Source of the DNA: Candidatus Shapirobacteria bacterium CG10_big_fil_rev_8_21_14_0_10_48_15
Lineage (GTDB): Bacteria > Patescibacteriota > Microgenomatia > PFEM01
DNA: 19,747 nucleotides
Direction: 5' to 3'
Assembly (NCBI GenBank): GCA_002793635.1
Contig: PFEM01000008.1
Location: forward strand, 1-19,747
The first letter of the stretch is position 1, and the number at the start of each line of letters is the position of its first letter. Position numbers and translations under genes: made by a program. The notes beneath the pieces were generated by a model. The model was not told where the DNA came from, did not search any database, and saw nothing but the letters and a program-made list of their open reading frames with translations. Shown here piece after piece: positions 1 to 6,777 of this stretch.

Positions 1-1
1 C

Positions 2-610
2 CGACTTTTTGTCACTGACGACACGGCCCCGAACGCGTTTGCGACCGGCCGGGATCCCCAGCACGCCGTCGTTTGCGCCACGAGCGGCCTGCTCGCTAAA
101 TTGGACCGGACCGAATTGGAAGGAGTGGTTGCCCATGAGCTCTCCCATATTCAAAACTATGACACCCGCTTAATGAGCGTGGTGGCTGTTTTGGTAGGGA
201 TGATTGCCTTGCTGGGTGACTGGTTTTTACGCGGGGCAAGCTTTTCCGGCCGCGGCCGACGCAGCAAAGATGACAACTTGGGCGGAGCGTTATTTGCCAT
301 GGGGTTACTGCTGATTATTTTTTCACCCCTGATTGCCCAGCTGATTCAACTGGCTATCTCCCGACGCCAGGAATTTTTGGCCGACGCTGCCGCCGTCAAG
401 CTGACCCGCTTTCCCGAAGGCCTAGCCAGAGCCTTGGCAAAAATCAGCGCTGACCCGGAACCGTTGGAGGCGGCCAACAAAGCGACCGCCCACCTTTACA
501 TTGCCAACCCTTTAAAAAACCGGCATGATCAAATCGGCTGGTTCGCCAGCCTCTTTAATACCCACCCGCCTATTAGCCAGCGAATCGCCGCCTTAAAAGC
601 AATGAGCTAA
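2..610 (+). CDS. htpX: Protease HtpX (M48 zinc metalloprotease), 5' partial
   Basis: This is the C-terminal 202 residues of HtpX, a membrane-embedded zinc endopeptidase that degrades misfolded membrane proteins at the cytoplasmic face. The reading frame is open from base 2, so the start lies outside the window; about 90 residues are missing compared with the usual 290-300. Visible family marks are the APNAFATGR segment, the zinc motif HELSH (two His ligands and the catalytic Glu), then two hydrophobic membrane segments (around MSVVAVLVGMIALLGDWF and FAMGLLLIIFSPLIAQL). The EFLADA motif, whose Glu is the third zinc ligand, follows. The tail contains NTHPPISQRIAAL, typical of M48B proteins. A TTG at 101 is not the start, because conserved family sequence continues upstream of it. 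The stop is one base before gatC, so the two are probably co-transcribed. The identification is secure. Confidence 0.95.
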   Translation, partial: RLFVTDDTAPNAFATGRDPQHAVVCATSGLLAKLDRTELEGVVAHELSHIQNYDTRLMSVVAVLVGMIALLGDWFLRGASFSGRGRRSKDDNLGGALFAMGLLLIIFSPLIAQLIQLAISRRQEFLADAAAVKLTRFPEGLARALAKISADPEPLEAANKATAHLYIANPLKNRHDQIGWFASLFNTHPPISQRIAALKAMS

Positions 611-611
611 A

Positions 612-917
612 ATGACACCGGCCAAAATTTCTTCTTCACAAGTTAAACATATTGCCAAGCTGGCCGATTTAAAACTCACTTCCACGGAAGCCAAAAGGTT
701 GCAAAAACAACTGGCGGCTATTTTGGCTTACGCCGATCGCCTGCAGGCCGTCAACACGGCCAAAGTGATGCCGACTAGTCAGGTAACCGGTCTGGAAAAC
801 GTGACGCGGCCGGACCAGCAAGGGGCTTGCTTGACTGCCGGCCAAGCGTTGGCTAATGCGGCGAAGAAAAAAAATCATTACTTTGTGATTCCTCCGATCA
901 GCGAACAATGGCACTAA
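612..917 (+). CDS. gatC: Asp/Glu-tRNA(Asn/Gln) amidotransferase subunit C
   Basis: This 101-residue protein matches GatC, the small subunit that wraps around GatA and GatB and stabilises the GatCAB heterotrimer. The complex converts misacylated Glu-tRNA(Gln) and Asp-tRNA(Asn) to the correct Gln- and Asn-tRNAs. The N-terminal helical part (VKHIAKLADLKLT followed by KQLAAILAYADRLQ) and the central SQVTGLENVTRPDQ segment, equivalent to the usual NVLREDE-type stretch, are recognisable. The C-terminal YFVIPPI segment corresponds to the FxVP(R/K)xx end of the family. The start ATG lies 1 nt after the htpX stop, with no Shine-Dalgarno sequence. The last 10 nt overlap the gatA start in another frame, which supports translational coupling. 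The length is normal for the family. Confidence 0.93.
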   Translation: MTPAKISSSQVKHIAKLADLKLTSTEAKRLQKQLAAILAYADRLQAVNTAKVMPTSQVTGLENVTRPDQQGACLTAGQALANAAKKKNHYFVIPPISEQWH

Positions 918-2317
918 ACGAATTGACCATCCATGCCGCCCGGACCGGTTTGCAAGCGAAACAATTTTCTTCTACCGAACTGGTTAAGGCCTGCTTGGCC
1001 CGCATTAAACAAACCGAATCAAAAATTAACGCCCTCATCACTGTCTGCGAACCGTCAGCTTTGAGGGAAGCCAAAAAAGCCGACCAAAACGGTTATCAGC
1101 CGTCAGTGGCCAGTCGCCAGCCATTGGCTGGCATCCCCCTGGTCATCAAAGACATTTTTTCTACCAAGGGCATCAAAACTACGGCCGGCGCCAAGCTTTT
1201 GGCCAATTACGTGCCGGTTTACGACGCCACGGTTGTTACCAGGTTAAAACACGCCGGCGCCATTATTCTGGCCAAGGCCAATCTGGACGCTTGGGCGCAC
1301 GGCTCAAGCGGGGAAAACTCTGAATTTGGTCCCACCAAAAATCCCTGGGACTTATCACGGGTTCCGGGCGGCTCCAGCAGCGGTTCGGCCGCCAGTGTGG
1401 CTGCCGACCAATGTCTGGCGGCCATGGGAACGGATACCGGTGGTTCAGTCCGCCTCCCTGCTTCTTTTTGCGGCGTCGTTGGCCTGAAGCCCACTTACGG
1501 CCGGGTCAGCCGTTACGGTGCCATTGCCCTGGCTTCCTCGCTGGACAGCATGGGCCACTTAACCAAAGACGTCACTGATGCGGCTTTAATCCTGCAGATT
1601 ACGGCCGGTCCGGACGGCCGGGACGCCACCATGCCCGATCAACCCGTTCCCGACTATCAAAAAAATTTATCACCGCCACTAAAAAACCTTACTATCGGCT
1701 CTTTACTGCCGGCAAAAATGGCCCCGCCGCTCAAAAAAATTTATCAGCAGGCGTTGACGGTTTTAGCCAAGCAGGGCGCGAAGATGATCAGCGTCAAATT
1801 GCCGCACCTTGATTTTGCCATTGCCGCCTATTATTTGATCATGTCCAGCGAAGTTTCGGCAAATTTGGCGCGTTTCGACGGCACTCGTTTTGGCGCCGAC
1901 CGACAAAAGTTTGGCGCTGAGGCTAAACGCCGCATCATGCTGGGCACCTACGCCTTGTCCGCCGGCTATTATGACGCTTATTATCGACAAGCCCTGAAAG
2001 TCCGCACTTTAATTGCCCAAGACTTTGCTCAAACCTTTACCAAGGTGGATCTGATCGCCACCCCGGTCTCGCCGGAACTACCCTTTAAATTGGGCGAAAA
2101 AACCGCTGACCCGCTCAAAATGTATTTGTCTGACCTGCTGACGGTCCCGGCCAACTTGGCGGGCTTACCGGCGTTGTCTATACCCAGTGGCTATGTTAAG
2201 CAATTACCGGTGGGAATTCAGTTTTTGGGACCGCTGTTTAGCGAGGCCAAAATTTTGCAAACCGCTTATCATTATGAGCAACAGGCCCCTTGGCAGAAAA
2301 AGAGGCCCCGCTTATGA
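908..2317 (+). CDS. gatA: Asp/Glu-tRNA(Asn/Gln) amidotransferase subunit A (amidase)
   Basis: GatA is the glutaminase subunit of GatCAB: it releases ammonia from glutamine, which is channelled to GatB. At 469 residues it has the family length (about 480). The amidase-signature Ser-cisSer-Lys triad can be placed: Lys81 in VIKDIF, the cis-Ser at 156 in GGSSSGSAAS, and the nucleophile Ser180 in DTGGSVRLPAS. The following FCGVVGLKPTYGRVSRYG is highly conserved, and the C-terminal GLPALSIPSG and LPVGIQFLG segments are also typical. The ATG at 908 overlaps the last 10 nt of gatC and has no clear Shine-Dalgarno site. The TGA stop overlaps the next start as ATGA (2314-2317), a translational-coupling arrangement. 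Use of TGA as a stop argues against a recoded UGA in this organism. The identification is secure. Confidence 0.97.
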   Translation: MALNELTIHAARTGLQAKQFSSTELVKACLARIKQTESKINALITVCEPSALREAKKADQNGYQPSVASRQPLAGIPLVIKDIFSTKGIKTTAGAKLLANYVPVYDATVVTRLKHAGAIILAKANLDAWAHGSSGENSEFGPTKNPWDLSRVPGGSSSGSAASVAADQCLAAMGTDTGGSVRLPASFCGVVGLKPTYGRVSRYGAIALASSLDSMGHLTKDVTDAALILQITAGPDGRDATMPDQPVPDYQKNLSPPLKNLTIGSLLPAKMAPPLKKIYQQALTVLAKQGAKMISVKLPHLDFAIAAYYLIMSSEVSANLARFDGTRFGADRQKFGAEAKRRIMLGTYALSAGYYDAYYRQALKVRTLIAQDFAQTFTKVDLIATPVSPELPFKLGEKTADPLKMYLSDLLTVPANLAGLPALSIPSGYVKQLPVGIQFLGPLFSEAKILQTAYHYEQQAPWQKKRPRL

Positions 2318-3579
2318 AATCGTTTTTGAGTAAAATCATCATCAACCGTCATTTTATGCGGATTTGGGGGGCACAAATTTGCTCCCTAGTCAGCGCCTAC
2401 ACCCTCAACTTCGTGTTGATCGGCCGCGTTTTTTCCGCGACGCAATCAACCGTCGCAGTCAGCTTGTTTTTGTTTCTTTACTACCTGCCCACCTTGGTTT
2501 TGGGTCCTTTTGTGGGAGTACTGGTGGACAATCTCAGCAAACGCAAAATTTTTATTTACAGCAATCTTTTGCAGGCAATTATTGTTTTGGCTTATTTGGG
2601 CGTCAAAGGCCGGGTGTGGCCACTCTACGGAATCGTTTTTGTCTACTCACTTTGCGACGAGTTTTTCAATCCGGCAGTCGGGGCCATTCTGCCCGCTTTG
2701 GTTAAAAAAGAAAAACTAACCATCGCCAACAGCCTCTTTTTTATCACCAGCCAGGGGTCAATTGTGATCGGCGCACTGCTGGGGGGCCTGATCATGAAAT
2801 TTACCAACAGTTTGGAAGCCGTTTTTATCACCGCTTCCGGGCTACTCCTTTTAGCCACCCTGCTATCCTGGCTGTTGCCCAAAAAGCCGTTGGCCGGCAG
2901 CCAAAAAATTAAGTTTGATCTACGCAATCCCAATAGCCTGGGGAAAGCCTTTGCTTTGCCAGCTTTTTGGCAACAAACGAAGCAGGGTTATGCTTTTATC
3001 AAAAATGAACCGCGCGTCTTGTTTCCTATCGTGCTTTTGTCCGGGCTGCAAGCCATCGTCGCCATGGGCCTAATTATCTTACCACCCTTGGCAGGGCTGC
3101 TACGCATCAATTTTGCCGACACTTCTTATCTGGTCATCACCCCGGTTATTGTCGGCGTGATCGTCGGCAGTTTAATCTTAAACAAAAAGAGCAAAAATAA
3201 CCGCAAAAACGTCATTGTCATTAAGGGCCTTTTCTTAATGGGGGCCAGTTTACTCGCCGTCTCCCTGGTGACCGCTTTTACCAGCCAGCTGGCCCAAGGC
3301 GTGGCCGTTTTATTAACTTTGCTGCTGGGCGTAAGCTTTGTCTTGATGATCGTCCCCCTGCAAACGCTGTTACAGCAGTCAACGCCTTTTGACGTCCGCG
3401 GCCGGGTCTTCGGGGCGCTCAACACCGGCATCAATTTGGTTTCCTTGGCCCCTTTACTTTTAAGCGCCACTTTGATCGATATTTTTGGGCTGCGCTTCGT
3501 GCTGGTTCTAGGGGGGGCAGGCTTTTTGGCGCTGTCCATCGTGGCGCAAAAAAAGAAAGCGATGGTGCTACGTGGCTAA
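2314..3579 (+). CDS. Major facilitator superfamily transporter (MFS_3-like efflux type)
   Basis: This 421-residue integral membrane protein has the composition and spacing of a 12-helix MFS permease. The loop between helices 2 and 3 carries GVLVDNLSKRKIFI, a version of the MFS motif A (GxLaDrxGrkxxl). A similar loop follows in the second half (VRGRVFGALNTGINLVSLAPL). The overall layout resembles the MFS_3/DHA-type exporters, but the substrate cannot be told from sequence. The start was chosen as the ATG at 2314, which forms an ATGA overlap with the gatA stop; an in-frame TTG at 2290 would add eight non-family residues. AGAGG lies about ten bases upstream, a possible weak Shine-Dalgarno. The gene sits between gatA and gatB, overlapping gatB by 8 nt, so it is co-expressed with the amidotransferase. 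No functional link to tRNA amidation is known. Confidence 0.88.
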   Translation: MKSFLSKIIINRHFMRIWGAQICSLVSAYTLNFVLIGRVFSATQSTVAVSLFLFLYYLPTLVLGPFVGVLVDNLSKRKIFIYSNLLQAIIVLAYLGVKGRVWPLYGIVFVYSLCDEFFNPAVGAILPALVKKEKLTIANSLFFITSQGSIVIGALLGGLIMKFTNSLEAVFITASGLLLLATLLSWLLPKKPLAGSQKIKFDLRNPNSLGKAFALPAFWQQTKQGYAFIKNEPRVLFPIVLLSGLQAIVAMGLIILPPLAGLLRINFADTSYLVITPVIVGVIVGSLILNKKSKNNRKNVIVIKGLFLMGASLLAVSLVTAFTSQLAQGVAVLLTLLLGVSFVLMIVPLQTLLQQSTPFDVRGRVFGALNTGINLVSLAPLLLSATLIDIFGLRFVLVLGGAGFLALSIVAQKKKAMVLRG

Positions 3580-4885
3580 AACATGGCTCACCATTATCGG
3601 TTTGGAGATTCATGCGGAGCTAAAAACCGCCAGCAAAATGTTTTGCCACTGCCCGGCCGATCACTTTGGCCGACCGGCCAATAGCCAAACTTGCCCCGTC
3701 TGTCTGGGCTTACCGGGAGCGTTGCCCTTTGCCAACCGGCAGGCGATTGCTTGGACGATCAAAACCGGCTTGGCACTGGACTGTCAAGTCAACACTGTTG
3801 CCAAATTTGACCGCAAAAATTATTTTTATCCGGATCTGCCTAAAGGCTACCAAATCAGCCAGTATGACCAACCCTTTTGCCAGCATGGCCAGCTGGACGG
3901 TATCCGCCTGCGCCGCGTCCACTTGGAGGAAGACACCGCCAAGATGGTTCATCAGCCAGGCCAAACTTTGGTTGATTTTAACCGTGCTGGCGTGCCTTTG
4001 ATGGAAATTGTCACTGAACCGGATAGCCGCAACGGTCAGCAGGCCAAAGCATTTCTCAAACATCTCCAACAGATCATCCGCCACCTTAAAGTTTCTGATT
4101 GCGACATGGAAAAGGGCAGCATGAGACTCGAAGTGAACATCAGTTTAAGCCGTAATCCGGTTAACCAGTTGCGAGTGACGAGTGACGAGTTGCCAAAGTA
4201 TAAAGTGGAAATTAAGAATCTCAATTCTTTTCGTTTTGTGGAACGGGCGATTAATTACGAAATCACCAGGCAAACGGCGTTACTCCGGTCGGGCAGGCAG
4301 CCACGGCAAGAAACTCGCGGCTGGGATACCAAAAAGCAGCAAACTTATTCGCAACGCAGCAAGGAAGAGGCCCACGATTATCGCTATTTCCCTGAACCAG
4401 ACTTGCCGCCCTTAAAAATTTCCCGCCGGCAAATCAACCTGATTAAAAAACAGCTGCCCGAGTTACCCGCTGGTCAGCAGCAGCGCTTCCAGCAGCAAGG
4501 TTTGACCGAATATCAAGCGCGGGTCTTGGTGAGCCACCCTCAAAAAGCCCAATACTTTGAGAAAGTCATGCTGACCATCAAAAACAAAATTAAAATCAAC
4601 CTTGCGGCTAACTTGATTATTAATAACAAAATTAATTTTCAAAAAACTTCGCCCCGGCAACTGGTTGCCCAAATCACCCAAAAGCAGCCACCCCCGCTGG
4701 GGGCTAGTCGCTTGCAACTCATCATTAAACAAATTTTGGATAAGCACCCCAAAGCCGCCGCCGACTACCGGCAGGGCAAGGCCGGGGCCATCAAATTTTT
4801 GGTCGGTCAGGTCATGAGCCAAAGCCGCGGTCGCGCTAATCCTGACCAAACTCGCCAAGCGATCAAAAGCCTTCTTGACAAATAA
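3572..4885 (+). CDS. gatB: Asp/Glu-tRNA(Asn/Gln) amidotransferase subunit B
   Basis: GatB is the kinase/transamidase subunit of GatCAB: it phosphorylates the tRNA-bound Glu or Asp and amidates it with ammonia from GatA. The 437 residues are somewhat short (family about 475). Conserved landmarks are IGLEIHAELKT, the zinc cysteines (FCHC with C25/C27, then CPVC with C41/C44) and the segment DLPKGYQISQYDQP. HLEEDTAKM, DFNRAGVPLMEIVTEPD and KVEIKNLNSFRFVERAI follow. The C-terminal YqeY-like tRNA-binding domain ends with FLVGQVMSQSRGRANP. The start is GTG at 3572, because the family N-terminus begins within a few residues of IGLE and no in-frame ATG is close. It overlaps the MFS stop by 8 nt. A 7-bp tandem repeat lies inside the gene at 4172-4190, encoding residues between the NISLS and KVEIKN motifs. 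Confidence 0.96.
   Translation: MAKTWLTIIGLEIHAELKTASKMFCHCPADHFGRPANSQTCPVCLGLPGALPFANRQAIAWTIKTGLALDCQVNTVAKFDRKNYFYPDLPKGYQISQYDQPFCQHGQLDGIRLRRVHLEEDTAKMVHQPGQTLVDFNRAGVPLMEIVTEPDSRNGQQAKAFLKHLQQIIRHLKVSDCDMEKGSMRLEVNISLSRNPVNQLRVTSDELPKYKVEIKNLNSFRFVERAINYEITRQTALLRSGRQPRQETRGWDTKKQQTYSQRSKEEAHDYRYFPEPDLPPLKISRRQINLIKKQLPELPAGQQQRFQQQGLTEYQARVLVSHPQKAQYFEKVMLTIKNKIKINLAANLIINNKINFQKTSPRQLVAQITQKQPPPLGASRLQLIIKQILDKHPKAAADYRQGKAGAIKFLVGQVMSQSRGRANPDQTRQAIKSLLDK
4172..4190 (+). repeat. 7-bp tandem repeat inside gatB
   Basis: The unit CGAGTGA occurs twice in tandem, followed by a partial third copy (CGAGT). It is translated as RVTSDEL, between the conserved NISLS and KVEIKNLNS motifs of GatB. 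Because the unit is 7 nt, gain or loss of one copy would shift the frame. Confidence 0.8.
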
Positions 4886-4907
4886 ATTTTGTGCTATATT
4901 AAGAATA
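4875..4907 (+). promoter_or_regulatory. Probable leaderless promoter for the GH130 gene pair
   Basis: An extended -10 box, TGC-TATATT (4892-4900), lies 7 nt upstream of the ATG at 4908, so transcription would begin at or next to the start codon. A perfect TTGACA hexamer occurs at 4875-4880, but it is only 14 nt from the -10, shorter than the usual 16-18; the extended TG may compensate. It overlaps the end of gatB. There is no Shine-Dalgarno site. Confidence 0.6.
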
Positions 4908-6776
4908 ATGAAGGATCATCAACCAATCCGTGGTTTTGGTGTAGGTCAATTCCAAGACAAAATTTTTCTTTTTGTTGCGCCAACTGCCAAAAAAACTGCC
5001 AAGTTTCGTCTCTTTACCTCGCCGCAAGGGGAGCGCTTCAAGCTCCACAGCCAACGGGGGGAAATCAAAACCAGGCAAGGAAAGCTAGTCAAGACGGGCC
5101 AGACCAGCCACTGGCGGGCAAGCAAGCTCGGCCGGATGTTTTTACTCAACTTTTTGACCGCTTCCGGACGGCTGGCGACCGCTTACTCGGCCAATTTGGT
5201 TCACTGGCAAAAAATTGTTACCCAGCCAGCCATTAGTCAACCCGGCCTGATTGTCCCTGATTACCAATACAACGACCAAAGCGTCCTTTTGTTCGGCCGC
5301 CATGATTTGCGCGTGGCTTTTTCCCGCGACCTGCAACATTGGCAAGTCAACGATAATCCAATTTTATCCCTCAATACCGAGCAAACTCATAACGGCAAAT
5401 TAGAAATTGCGAACGTCATCGTCACCGATCAGCATTTGCTGGCGTTTTACTTTTTGTTTAAACAGGAACAGGGAGTGCCCGTCTATTCTTTACGCGTGGC
5501 CTTTTTGAACAAAAATAATCCCGGTGAGCATAACCGGAAACTGCACCAAGTGCTCTGGCAACAGCGCGGCGGTTGGGCGGCTTCCGCCCAACCCATCGGT
5601 CTCGTCAAAGACAAGCAATCGTTAATTTCTTATTGGCAAACTGACGCTAAACAGATTTTAACCCTCCGACATGAACACCACCAATCACTCTGGCAAACCC
5701 CCGAAGACAAAAGCTTTTACCCGTTGCTGACCCGCTTGGCAGACAACCCGATTTTGCGGCCCGTCCCCGGTCATTGGTGGGAATCGCTGGCGGTTTTTAA
5801 TCCCGCCGCGGTTAAACAGGACGACAAAATTCATTTGGTCTATCGCGCGGTTGGTCAAACTTACCAATCAATGCTCGGCTACGCGTCCAGCCAGGACGGC
5901 CTACACTTTGACCAGCGGTCGGATCAGCCAATTTTTGCACCCAGCCAAAATTTTGAGGGCGGCAACGAGCAGCCAGCGTCTTTTTGCTCACTGCAGTTTA
6001 TTTCCGGCGGTGCCGGTGACTGGGGAGGATGGGCTGGCGGCTACGGCGGCTGTGAAGACCCGCGGTTGACCAAAATCGGTGACCGCCTGTACCTGATCTA
6101 CGTCGCCTTCGACGGCTGGAGTGAACCGCGACTGGCCATGACTTCCATTAGCGCGGCCGATTTCGGCCAGCAACGATGGCAGTGGCAAAAACCGGTGCTG
6201 ATTTCCAAACCCGGGGAGATTAATAAAAGCGGTTGTCTCCTGCCGGAAAAAATCAACGGCAAATATGTTCTTTTTCACCGCGTCTTTCCGGATATTTTGA
6301 TCGACTTTATTGACGACCTCGATCACCTTGATGGTCAAACTTGGCTCAAGGGGCAATACCGCATTCAACGCCGCGAAGATTACTGGGACTCGCGCAAAGT
6401 TTGTGTTGGAGCCACCCCCATCAAGACCCCTGAAGGCTGGCTGGTCATCTACAACGCCGTGGATGACCTTGATGACCGGATTTACAAGCTGGGCGCCATG
6501 CTCCTGGATCGTCAAGACCCCACGCGCGTGTTGTACCGCTGCCGGGCGCCGATTTTGACGGCCGAAACCGGCTACGAAAACGGTGGTTTGAAATACGGTG
6601 TCGCTTACGCTTGCGGCGCGGTGGAACATCAAGGCAAGCTGATCGCCTATTACGGCGGCTCAGACGAATTTGTTTGTGTGGCGCACTCACCCATGGAAGA
6701 ATTTCTGGACAAATTGAAAAAAACTGGCCAGCCCCGGTTGCAACCGCTTGAACAACCAGTTAAGATGATTCATTGA
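4908..6776 (+). CDS. GH130-like propeller protein (degenerate N-terminal propeller + GH130 domain)
   Basis: This predicted 622-residue cytosolic protein has no signal peptide. Residues about 276-600 form a GH130 (beta-mannoside phosphorylase/hydrolase) five-bladed propeller: NPAAVK, IHLVYRAVG, GYASSQDGLHF, GGCEDPRLTKI, GWLVIYNAV, YKLGAMLLD and AYACGAV. The Asp of CEDPR (D384), the presumed catalytic acid of the family, is present. The usual YHG, whose His contacts phosphate in phosphorylases, reads YNA (N516), so hydrolysis, altered chemistry or a non-catalytic role are all possible. Residues about 1-270 show propeller-like strands with S-x-D/N-x-x-x-W patterns (YSANLVHW, FSRDLQHW) but no CEDPR; this looks like a decayed second propeller. 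ATG 4908 was chosen over an in-frame TTG at 4875 because a -10 box lies just before it. The next GH130 gene starts after a 1-nt gap. The substrate is unknown. Confidence 0.82.
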   Translation: MKDHQPIRGFGVGQFQDKIFLFVAPTAKKTAKFRLFTSPQGERFKLHSQRGEIKTRQGKLVKTGQTSHWRASKLGRMFLLNFLTASGRLATAYSANLVHWQKIVTQPAISQPGLIVPDYQYNDQSVLLFGRHDLRVAFSRDLQHWQVNDNPILSLNTEQTHNGKLEIANVIVTDQHLLAFYFLFKQEQGVPVYSLRVAFLNKNNPGEHNRKLHQVLWQQRGGWAASAQPIGLVKDKQSLISYWQTDAKQILTLRHEHHQSLWQTPEDKSFYPLLTRLADNPILRPVPGHWWESLAVFNPAAVKQDDKIHLVYRAVGQTYQSMLGYASSQDGLHFDQRSDQPIFAPSQNFEGGNEQPASFCSLQFISGGAGDWGGWAGGYGGCEDPRLTKIGDRLYLIYVAFDGWSEPRLAMTSISAADFGQQRWQWQKPVLISKPGEINKSGCLLPEKINGKYVLFHRVFPDILIDFIDDLDHLDGQTWLKGQYRIQRREDYWDSRKVCVGATPIKTPEGWLVIYNAVDDLDDRIYKLGAMLLDRQDPTRVLYRCRAPILTAETGYENGGLKYGVAYACGAVEHQGKLIAYYGGSDEFVCVAHSPMEEFLDKLKKTGQPRLQPLEQPVKMIH

Positions 6777-6777
6777 C

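Noticed and set aside
2290..2313. TTG at 2290 as the start of the MFS gene
   Set aside because: It would add eight residues unlike a transporter N-terminus; the ATG at 2314 forms a clean ATGA overlap with gatA.
5988..6632. 214-codon open frame on the minus strand inside the first GH130 gene
   Set aside because: It is a shadow of a clearly conserved plus-strand gene, with no recognisable domain and no start signals.
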